Shown one piece after another: positions 7,149 to 13,029 of a DNA stretch of 13,029 nt. The stretch covers positions 1 through 13,029 of the forward strand of contig JACRCS010000146.1 of assembly GCA_016218905.1 (NCBI GenBank). The letters are read 5' to 3'. The notes below the pieces were generated by a model. That model worked only from the letters and a program-made list of their open reading frames with translations. It was not told the DNA's origin and searched no databases. A program made the position numbers and the translations under genes. Numbering within the stretch: position 1 is the stretch's first letter; every line of letters begins with the position of its first letter. Source of the DNA: Deltaproteobacteria bacterium. GTDB taxonomy: Bacteria > Desulfobacterota_C > Deferrisomatia > Deferrisomatales > JACRMM01.

Positions 7149-8406
7149 GGGGCTCCTCGCTAATGGGCAGTGTGAAGAAGAACGTGGTCCCGGCATCCTG
7201 GTCGGCTTCCACCCAGATCCGGCCCCCGTGGCGTTCGATGATCTTCTTGCAGATGGCCAGCCCGATGCCCGTCCCCGGGTACTTGTCCTTCGGGTGGAGC
7301 CGCTGAAAGATCACGAAGATCCGCTCCGCGTACTCCGGGGCGATTCCGATCCCGTTGTCTCGGACGCTGAAGAGCCAGTGCCGCCCTTGGGCAGTCGCCG
7401 AGACGTGCACCTCCGGGGGGAGCTCGGCCCGGAACTTGACCGCGTTCCCGATGAGATTCTGAAAGAGCTGGGTGAGCTGGGACTCGTCTCCCCGTACCTT
7501 GGGAAGAGAGCCGTGGGTGACGAGCGCGCCTGCTTCCTCGATCGCGCTCTTCAAGTTTGCCATTGCCCCGAGCAGGGCGCGCTCGCAATCGGCCTCGCCG
7601 AAGTCCTTCCCCCGCGTCCCCACGCGGGAGTAGGCGAGGAGATCGTTGATGAGTGTCTGCATCCGTTTGGCGCCGTCCACGGCGTAGGCGATGAACTCGT
7701 CGGCGTCGGAGTCGAGCTGCTTCCCATAGCGTCGCGCCAGGAGTTGCACGTAGCTCGCGACCATTCGGAGCGGCTCCTGGAGGTCGTGGGAGGCGACGTA
7801 GGCGAACTGCTCCAGCTCCGCGTTCGAGCGGGCAAGTCTCGCCGCCGTCTCCCGCAGCGTCTCCTGCGCCTCGAACTGCCGAAGCTTCTGAAGGCCGATC
7901 TGGCTGAGGAGTTGGACGAGCTGTGTGACGAAGGCCAGGCTGTCGGCGATCTTCTGCCGGGAGAAGACGGGCACCTCGGCGAGCGCCTCGAGATAGCCGG
8001 CTTCGTCGAAGCCGTACCGCTCGGCCTGCTTCCGGAAGACCTCCCGGTCGAGAGGCTCGTAGGTGAACTGGCCGATGAAGACGGTGCCGAGGTGCTCGCC
8101 CTCGATGAGGATGGGCATGGCAACGTCTACCAGACCGTTCCGGCACCGGTATTCCACGTAGCCGCGCTCGAGGCCGCCCTCTTGGCCCAGGTGGTCCTTG
8201 ATGTGGGCGTCGCTCTCCCGGCACCGCTGCTCCGTCTCGGGGTGCTGGCGGTGGAAGGCCGTGCAGATCGGCTGCCAGCCGGCCGCCACCAGGACGGTCT
8301 CCCGGTTGTCCAGGATCGCGGAAGTTATCCCGGTGGCCCTCGACAGGTTCTCCATCAGACCCTGGAGGGCAGGCGTGTCGATCAATTCGGCGAGCTGGTA
8401 TTTCAA
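7138..8406 (-). CDS. PocR-domain sensor histidine kinase, cassette A
   Basis: A 422-residue soluble kinase. The N-terminal 150 or so residues look like a PocR sensory domain: [30 protein letters not shown] with C48, RCRESD with C62, [14 protein letters not shown] with C88, and LGTVFIGQF. In Salmonella, PocR responds to 1,2-propanediol, and the domain is thought to bind small organic ligands. A coiled coil (about 165-200) leads to His[18 protein letters not shown] (H207) and a HATPase with [16 protein letters not shown] (350-356) and [18 protein letters not shown] (368-385), the phytochrome-like class. No membrane segment is visible, so the signal is cytoplasmic. The start is TTG at 8406 with GGAGGA about 10 nt upstream; it gives the MKYxLxELID opening expected for this group. 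The 3' end overlaps the response regulator gene by 11 bases. Confidence 0.92.
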   Translation of the reverse strand: MKYQLAELIDTPALQGLMENLSRATGITSAILDNRETVLVAAGWQPICTAFHRQHPETEQRCRESDAHIKDHLGQEGGLERGYVEYRCRNGLVDVAMPILIEGEHLGTVFIGQFTYEPLDREVFRKQAERYGFDEAGYLEALAEVPVFSRQKIADSLAFVTQLVQLLSQIGLQKLRQFEAQETLRETAARLARSNAELEQFAYVASHDLQEPLRMVASYVQLLARRYGKQLDSDADEFIAYAVDGAKRMQTLINDLLAYSRVGTRGKDFGEADCERALLGAMANLKSAIEEAGALVTHGSLPKVRGDESQLTQLFQNLIGNAVKFRAELPPEVHVSATAQGRHWLFSVRDNGIGIAPEYAERIFVIFQRLHPKDKYPGTGIGLAICKKIIERHGGRIWVEADQDAGTTFFFTLPISEEPHVR

Positions 8407-8684
8407 AAGGGGGCGTTCCTCCGGGGGCGAATGAACGGCGAGCGAATCGGCCCCGGTCTTACGGGCATCCTCGCAAACACAACGCTATCCTACGAGTCCT
8501 CCCGTCGCAAGTGACCGCTTCTGGTCCGACGTTTGCCGGCGCGGCCGGAACCGGCAGGGCACCGCGCGTCAGGAGGCGGCGCTGTTGGGGCGTGAACACC
8601 TCGGCCGCGTTCGCCGTCCTCGTGTTGAATTTCCCGCCCTCCGGCACCCCCGAGGAGTAGCCTCGTTCGTCCCCGGGATTGCGC
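8407..8684. other. Intergenic region between the membrane-protein gene and cassette A
   Basis: 278 bases, likely the promoter region of cassette A. A 62-codon open frame (8459-8647, minus) has no recognisable domain and no strong ribosome site, and I do not call it. Two small inverted repeats are present: cgagg/cctcg at 8651-8665, and tgccgg/ccggca at 8534-8556. Neither has a T-run, so a terminator is not supported. A poor promoter-like pair on the coding strand (TTGCGA, 17-base spacer, TAGCGT, plus coordinates 8482-8510) is too weak to call. Confidence 0.4.
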
Positions 8685-9893
8685 TCAGGGCACCAGGAGC
8701 TTGATCAGCACCGTGCTCGCGCACCCGACCAGAAACGCCGCTGCAAACCCCACGGTGAAGGGCTTCCAGCCGAGCCCCCGGAGCTTCCCGAGCCCGGTCC
8801 CGAGGCCTACCGCCCCCATGGCGCTCGCCAGGAACCAGGGCGCGAGGTTCCCGACGGCCTTGCAGAAGCCTACCCAGGCGTGGCGGTCCACCACACCAAA
8901 GGCCTGGCGGCCGGTAGAGGCGCCGAGGTCGCCGACGGAACGGAGGCAGGCGAGGGCGACGAAGCCGACCACGAAGAGCGGCACGACCTGGTGCCACTTC
9001 TGGGGCGCACGCTCCCTGCCGTCCTGGGCCGACCGGCGATATAGGAGCGCCATGAGGGGAATGAGTACCGACATGAAGACGTTGCGTACGAGTTTCACGA
9101 CGACGGCGGTGTCCATGGCCTTCTTGGACGCAAATTGCTGGGCGTAGCTGAGTCCGGCACCGGTCACCTGTGAGGTGTCGTGGATCGACGTGCCGAGGAA
9201 GAGGCCGACCTGGGTCTCGGAGCTGAATAGACGGTGCGCCAGAATCGGATAGGTGAAGAGGGCCAGGAGCCCGAAGATGGTGATGCACGCCACGGCATAG
9301 GACGTCTCGTTCTCTTCGGCCTCGATGACCGGAGCGGTCGCGACGATCGCGCTCACGCCGCAGATGCTCGTCCCGACCGCGATCAGGGTGCCCAATCGCT
9401 TGGGGAGGCCGAGCGCCCGGTTGATGAAGGTGACGGCCACGAGCGCAGTCCCGATGCAGCAGGCGATGATCGGAAGGCCGAGGAGCCCGATTTGCGCGAC
9501 CGCCTGCAGGCTGAGACCGAGGCCCAGGAGCACGATCCCTATACGCAGGACGGTCTTCAGACAGAGTTTCAGGCCCGCCTCGTAGGCTTTGGGGACCCCG
9601 ACCGTGTTCCGGAGCACGAGCCCGAGCACGACTGCCAGCAGGATGGGGCTGATTGGCGACTTCTCGTACGCGAGCAAGGCGCCCGCGAGACCGGAGAGCC
9701 AGTGACCGACGTAGGCGAGCAGCAGCGCGAGCCCCAGGCCGGGCACCGCCGCAGCCAGCCAGTTCAGGGCATCGTGGAGCGTCCGGGTGTAGATCCCTTG
9801 CGCGGCCGGAGAGGCTCTCGGTTCGAACCAGTCCGGCACGCCCTCCAGGCTGCCGAGAGAGGCGAAGAGGCTCGGGTCGCCGGCGGTACCCAT
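8685..9893 (-). CDS. YeiH/UPF0324-type membrane protein, putative anion (sulfate) exporter family
   Basis: A 402-residue inner-membrane protein with about ten hydrophobic segments, of the PF03601 family (YeiH/YadS), often labelled putative sulfate exporter without firm biochemical proof. Family signatures: LAVVLGLVLRNTVG (86-99), LLGLGLSL, GTSICGVSAIVATAPVI (174-190) and GTSIHDTSQVTGAG (234-247). The protein is about 50 residues longer than many members, with a soluble N-terminal extension of about 40 residues before the first membrane span. The ATG at 9893 lies one base after the stop of the metalloenzyme gene upstream, with GGAGG 10 nt before it inside that gene, so the two are almost certainly co-translated. 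The pairing suggests export of a product or by-product of the upstream enzymes. The transported ion is not known. Confidence 0.92.
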   Translation of the reverse strand: MGTAGDPSLFASLGSLEGVPDWFEPRASPAAQGIYTRTLHDALNWLAAAVPGLGLALLLAYVGHWLSGLAGALLAYEKSPISPILLAVVLGLVLRNTVGVPKAYEAGLKLCLKTVLRIGIVLLGLGLSLQAVAQIGLLGLPIIACCIGTALVAVTFINRALGLPKRLGTLIAVGTSICGVSAIVATAPVIEAEENETSYAVACITIFGLLALFTYPILAHRLFSSETQVGLFLGTSIHDTSQVTGAGLSYAQQFASKKAMDTAVVVKLVRNVFMSVLIPLMALLYRRSAQDGRERAPQKWHQVVPLFVVGFVALACLRSVGDLGASTGRQAFGVVDRHAWVGFCKAVGNLAPWFLASAMGAVGLGTGLGKLRGLGWKPFTVGFAAAFLVGCASTVLIKLLVP

Positions 9894-9894
9894 C

Positions 9895-11046
9895 TTAGAA
9901 AGTCCTCCGGTGAGGCGTCAGCCCGGGGCGATCCGGGTACTTTGCGGCGACCTGCTTCACGTTGGGGTGGTCAAGGGCCGTGAGGTGCCCGCGGTCGTGG
10001 ACGAGGTCGTCGCCAACGCGCCAAGTCGCGCTCCGGAGGTCACCCGTGATGTGAAGCCAGTAAGGGTACTCCGGCTTCGGCCAGGGTGCCCCGATGTGAA
10101 AATGGATGTTGCAGGTGGAGGAGTGGTCGACGATGCGGGTGACGAGGGGATGGCCGCACTGTTGCGGCGAGACGAACGCCTGTGGGTGAACTCCGGAATG
10201 GATCTCCGGGAACTGGTAGACGTCTTCGCCGAACTTCGGCTCCATCGAGCGGAGGAACGTGCGAAGCGCATCGGCTTCGGCCTGACCCTCGATCCGGGTG
10301 ATCTTGCCGGCCTCGACCGTGAGGCGGATCGGCCGCTCGAAGACCGGGGGAATGCCGATGTACCGCGACCACCAGCTGAGCATTCGATCGAAGACGACGG
10401 TTCCGCTCGTCCCGGTCACGTTGATGGGCGGGAATACCCACTCGGGGAAGGGACGGTACCCCGGGCCTTCATTCCGTCGTCTCGTGTACGTGGGGAAGCG
10501 CGGATGACTCGGCGGAGCGATCGTCCCCTCGAGATGGGTGCCGTTCTCGTCGGTGAGCGAGTAGGGCATGCCTCCGTTTCCGAACGGCACCGTCGCCTGG
10601 TAGCGGATCTCGGAGACGAGCTCGTACGGCGTCTGGGCCCAGGCGCTCTCGAGCAGACCGGGCGTCGTCGCGAAGTTCCGGCCGAGCCTGACGCCGTATT
10701 CGGTCGCAGTCTCCTGGATCACTTTCAACTCCTCGATCGTGAGGTCGAAGGAGTTGTTGATGAAGACGTCGCTCGCCTTGAGGGCCGCCAGGAAGACTGG
10801 CGGGACGCGCCAGTGGTGCATCTTCGCGGGTTCGTCGATCCACAGGAGACTGGCGTTCGCTCCCCGGGCCTGGACGGCGGCCTGGATCCAGGCTACGGCC
10901 CGGGCGTCGACGAGGTTGTCTCCTCCGTACAGGCCGTCGAGATGCGAAGCGATCACGACCTCGTCGCCCGGCTTGACCTCCAGACAAGCATCCAGGAGGT
11001 CGTTGATCGCCAGCGCGGCCCCCCTGGTAATCCCTTGTGTCGCCAT
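9895..11046 (-). CDS. M29 aminopeptidase/NicX-like metalloenzyme
   Basis: A 383-residue cytoplasmic protein that I place, from overall pattern only, near the M29 (aminopeptidase T/PepS) fold family, which also contains NicX, the iron-dependent 2,5-dihydroxypyridine ring-opening dioxygenase. Features: an N-terminal domain beginning GITRGAALAINDLLDACLEV with KPGDEVVIASH, and a C-terminal half with candidate metal ligands in PEIHSGVHPQAF (E281, H283, H287), CNIHFHIGAPW (H315, H317), LHITGDLRSATW (H332, D336) and HDRGHL (H350, H354). Peptidase or ring-cleaving dioxygenase cannot be decided here; the neighbouring FAD enzyme and TctC-type carboxylate uptake lean towards small-molecule catabolism. 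ATG at 11046 has AAGGA with a 5-nt spacer. No signal peptide. The stop lies one base before the membrane-protein start. Confidence 0.75.
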   Translation of the reverse strand: MATQGITRGAALAINDLLDACLEVKPGDEVVIASHLDGLYGGDNLVDARAVAWIQAAVQARGANASLLWIDEPAKMHHWRVPPVFLAALKASDVFINNSFDLTIEELKVIQETATEYGVRLGRNFATTPGLLESAWAQTPYELVSEIRYQATVPFGNGGMPYSLTDENGTHLEGTIAPPSHPRFPTYTRRRNEGPGYRPFPEWVFPPINVTGTSGTVVFDRMLSWWSRYIGIPPVFERPIRLTVEAGKITRIEGQAEADALRTFLRSMEPKFGEDVYQFPEIHSGVHPQAFVSPQQCGHPLVTRIVDHSSTCNIHFHIGAPWPKPEYPYWLHITGDLRSATWRVGDDLVHDRGHLTALDHPNVKQVAAKYPDRPGLTPHRRTF

Positions 11047-11120
11047 CGTCTTCCTTCTCCCGCCTGTTCGTTCGTCGCCCGACGCGCCGATGAACGCTTT
11101 CGTCTACTTGTAAGGGACCA

Positions 11121-11742
11121 TCATGGGCAGGGGGTACGGATCCGAATCGCTCCGGCCGGACACAACAGCACGCTCTTCGCGTGAAACACGAGGAAGCGGT
11201 CCGCCCGGGTGTCCACCGCGAGGGCCCCGGTGACGCCGCCGGGCCCCCCTAGGAGATCGAAGACCATCGCACGGTCCAGGATCTGCGCCCCGCGTTGCCG
11301 GGCTTGCTTCGTGAGGACCCTCTTCTGGTCGGCCCCCTGGTACTTCAAGTGCGTCAGCACGCGGCCCGGGAAGGAGTGCCCCGAAAAGTGGTACTCCCCG
11401 TCGTGCTTCATGGGGATGCCCCGCTCCTCCCAGCGCTTCACCATCTCGAACGAGTGCTCGAGCCAGGTCCGGACCACGGCGGGCGACATCCCGGCCAACA
11501 TGTAGCCCAGCTGCGTCAGCCTGCACTCGGCGAGGAACTCGTCCGGATTCGGCCCGTGGTACTCCGGAACGTAGCACCAGAAGTGGTCGTTGCCCGCCCG
11601 GCCCGACCCCGCTGTATTCGGTGCGCCCCTCCTCGGCGACGACGACCCTCGCTCCAGCCTCACGAGCGCTGATCGCGGCCATCAGGCCGGCGATGCCTCC
11701 CCCCGCGATCAGGACATCGGTCTCGACGTGGTCGATCTGCAT
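11121..11742 (-). pseudogene. FAD-dependent oxidoreductase (AprA/fumarate reductase type), frameshifted and C-terminally truncated
   Basis: Remnant of a flavoprotein dehydrogenase subunit. The ATG at 11742, with GGAG 7 nt upstream, opens MQIDHVETDVLIAGGGIAGL, a Rossmann FAD-binding motif (GGGIAG at 14-19), followed by EEGRTEYSG. The expected continuation SGRAGNDHFWCYVPEYHG is found one frame over. Removing one base from the CCCC run at 11607-11610 joins the two perfectly (TEYSG-SGRAGNDHF). The second frame runs on through the family-like GHSFPGRVLTHLKYQG and FHAKSVLLCPAG, then stops at 11121. The reconstructed product is about 207 residues; relatives of this class normally run to 400 or more, with substrate-binding and C-terminal FAD parts missing here. 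Only 74 bases separate this stop from the next start, so the rest cannot be downstream. Without correction the first frame ends at 11104. The frameshift might be a base-calling error; the truncation is not. Confidence 0.88.
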
Positions 11743-11803
11743 GCTTCTACTCCGGGGCCGGGTACGCCGGAAGCCTCGGCCGGTCCTGGGCCGGAGCCCG
11801 CCC

Positions 11804-12802
11804 TCAGTAAGGCTGGGACGCGGCTTCCTTGATGATGCCCGAGTCCTTGAAGAGCTTCTCCGTCGTGGTCCACATCGTCTTGAGGTGCTGTGTATAGTCC
11901 TGACTCCCCATATAGGCGGGGCCGACGTAGACCTTCTTCATCACCGCCAGGACCTCGGGGCTTTCGGCGGCCTTCTTGAAGGCTTCTTCGAGCTTCTTCA
12001 CCGCTTCGGCAGGCACACCCGCGGGGGCCACGATCGAATGCATCGTGTCATTGACGTAGCCGTAGCCGAGCTCCTTCAGCGTAGGGACGCCGGTCGGCTC
12101 GGGGACTCGCTGCCGTCCATGCGTCAGCAGGACCCGTACTTGGCCGGACTGAACGTAAGAGGGCCAGTCGACGCCGCTCGAGCAGGCGTCCACGTGCCCG
12201 CCGAGCAGGGCGATTCGAGCCGGCGCGCTGCCCTTGTGCGGGATGTGGACCCAGTTGACCCCCTCCTTCTTGGCGATCACTTCCATGGCGACGTGCATCC
12301 CGGTCCCCACGCCCGCCGTGCTGTACTTGATCTTCCCGGGGTTCTTCTTCGCGTAGTCGAGGAATTCGTCCCAGGTCTTCCAAGGCGCGTCACTGCGAAC
12401 GATCAAGGAGGTATTCTCGGACCTGCCGACGGCGGCAATCGGCGTGAAGCTCGCCAGGGGCTTGTAGGGGACCTTCTGCAGGAGGGAGGTGTCGACGATC
12501 GACACGTTCTGGACAGCCGCGAGGTTGTAGCCGTCCGGCTTCTGTCCCACCAGCCATCCCAGGGCCACGGCGCCCCCTCCGCCCCCCTTGTTGTCCACGA
12601 TGACCGGTTTGCCGAGGCTCTTCTCCGCGACGCTCGCGAGTGCGCGGACGAGGATGTCCGTCACTCCGCCCGGGTCCTGGCCGACGACGATGGTGATCGG
12701 CCGCTCCGGAAAGGTCGCGCCGGCAGCCCGCGCGAGGGGGGGCGAAAGGGTCAGCATCGACAGCAGTCCCAGGGATACCGTGATAGAGCGTCTCCACCTC
12801 AT
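11804..12802 (-). CDS. Tripartite tricarboxylate transporter substrate-binding protein (TctC/Bug family)
   Basis: The periplasmic receptor of a TTT-type secondary transporter, binding carboxylates or related small acids and handing them to a TctA/TctB membrane pair. From the ATG at 12802 it has 332 residues. A Sec signal peptide (about 1-26; RWRR, hydrophobic core, then LARA-AGA) precedes the mature part. Family signatures: FPERPITIVVGQDPGGVTDI (31-50), LGKPVIVDNKGGGGGAVA (63-80), KPDGYNLA, IKYSTAGVGTGMHVAMEV (158-175), HIPHKGSAPA and the start of domain closure GGHVDACSS. The Gly-rich DNKGGGGG loop is where the family binds the carboxylate. It sits 133 bases after the end of a probable membrane protein and 61 bases before the FAD enzyme. 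No TctB is seen between them. The substrate is unknown; the neighbours suggest that it feeds their pathway. Confidence 0.94.
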   Translation of the reverse strand: MRWRRSITVSLGLLSMLTLSPPLARAAGATFPERPITIVVGQDPGGVTDILVRALASVAEKSLGKPVIVDNKGGGGGAVALGWLVGQKPDGYNLAAVQNVSIVDTSLLQKVPYKPLASFTPIAAVGRSENTSLIVRSDAPWKTWDEFLDYAKKNPGKIKYSTAGVGTGMHVAMEVIAKKEGVNWVHIPHKGSAPARIALLGGHVDACSSGVDWPSYVQSGQVRVLLTHGRQRVPEPTGVPTLKELGYGYVNDTMHSIVAPAGVPAEAVKKLEEAFKKAAESPEVLAVMKKVYVGPAYMGSQDYTQHLKTMWTTTEKLFKDSGIIKEAASQPY

Positions 12803-12807
12803 ATGCG

Positions 12808-12813
12808 CCTCCT
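12808..12813 (-). promoter_or_regulatory. Shine-Dalgarno AGGAGG fixing the TctC start at 12802
   Basis: A full AGGAGG on the coding strand lies 5 nt before the ATG at 12802. It decides this start over the one at 12838, which would add 12 residues in front of the signal peptide and lacks such a site. Confidence 0.75.
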
Positions 12814-12935
12814 GTGTCAGAAGTGTTCGCGTCGTCATTCTCTTGCGTCTCTTGCGGGCGGCCGGAACCCACGTCTCTCCCTGGCCCGTGCGCTCGAAAC
12901 CTTCCCGCGGTGTCGGACTCCCTCCGGTCGGAGCG

Positions 12936-13029
12936 CTACAGCGTCTCCGCGTTCTCTGTGTAGTGCGAAAGCTGGCGGTTCAGCCCCGGCAAGGCGGTGC
13001 TGAGCAGCAGCAAACCGGCGATGCCGAGC
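12936..13029 (-). CDS. C-terminal end of a membrane protein, possibly TctA permease (partial)
   Basis: An open frame enters from the window edge and ends at TAG (12936-12938). It encodes about 30 residues beginning LGIAGLLLLSTALPGLNRQ, a hydrophobic segment followed by a polar tail (SHYTENAETL). This looks like the last membrane span of a transporter. Because the next gene downstream encodes a TctC-type binding protein, TctA is the natural candidate, but the fragment is too short to identify and the 133-base gap to the next gene is long for a tight operon. Confidence 0.5.
   Translation of the reverse strand, partial: LGIAGLLLLSTALPGLNRQLSHYTENAETL

Noticed and set aside
7045..8514. 489-codon open frame on the plus strand
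   Set aside because: It lies antisense to the PocR kinase and the response regulator, has no recognisable domain, and is the kind of long shadow frame that GC-rich codon bias produces.
8459..8647. 62-codon minus-strand frame between the YeiH-type gene and cassette A
   Set aside because: No recognisable sequence and no strong ribosome site; composition like the surrounding non-coding DNA.
8534..8665. Inverted repeats in the gap before cassette A as a terminator
   Set aside because: Stems are only five to six base pairs and no T-run follows on either strand.
11600..11620. Programmed ribosomal frameshift in the FAD oxidoreductase
   Set aside because: No slippery heptamer or following stem is evident and the protein is truncated anyway, so a simple lesion is more likely.
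11621..13003. 460-codon open frame on the plus strand
   Set aside because: Antisense to the clearly recognised TctC gene, with a composition rich in Arg, Gly, Asp and His and no family motif.

Overview
The window is a GC-rich stretch (mostly G/C at third codon positions) in which every gene I can support is read from the minus strand, so the text below runs from high to low coordinates. The mix is TctC-type carboxylate binding protein, an NMT1/SsuA-type lipoprotein, a PocR-domain kinase, CheY-like receivers and a YeiH-type membrane protein. This suits an uncultured soil or subsurface bacterium such as Rokubacteria/Methylomirabilota or a deltaproteobacterial-like lineage. That placement is an inference from gene content only; no rRNA or tRNA is visible.

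Region 1 (13029 to 8685) is a transport/catabolic cluster. It holds the last 30 codons of a probable membrane protein (perhaps a TctA permease), a complete TctC periplasmic binding protein, a broken FAD-dependent oxidoreductase of the AprA/fumarate reductase type, an M29/NicX-like metalloenzyme and a YeiH/UPF0324 membrane protein. The oxidoreductase has a one-base frameshift in a C4 run and lacks the C-terminal part of its family.

Region 2 (8406 to 5130) is signalling cassette A: a PocR-domain histidine kinase, a Rcp1-like single-domain response regulator, and a REC-HisKA-HATPase-REC hybrid kinase, packed with overlaps or zero spacing. A lone dihydrofolate reductase gene (4998 to 4504) follows.

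Region 3 (4185 to 1) is signalling cassette B: a lipoprotein solute-binding protein, a HAMP-containing membrane kinase, a second single-domain response regulator, and a second REC-HisKA-HATPase protein that leaves the window. Start and stop codons overlap at each step (TAATG, GTGA, TGATG). The order kinase, lone receiver, receiver-first kinase is the same in A and B and the matching parts are similar, so the cassettes look like paralogues carrying different input modules: a cytoplasmic PocR domain in A, a periplasmic binding protein plus membrane kinase in B.

The most striking details are in the last gene. An amber codon replaces the Glu directly after the phosphoacceptor His, while the reading frame beyond it remains open and conserved to the window edge. 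The same frame carries a 7-bp tandem repeat in the linker before the ATP-binding G1 box, whose unit length would shift the frame on gain or loss of one copy. No DNA-binding, GGDEF or other output domain is seen among the six signalling proteins, so the final output lies outside the window.
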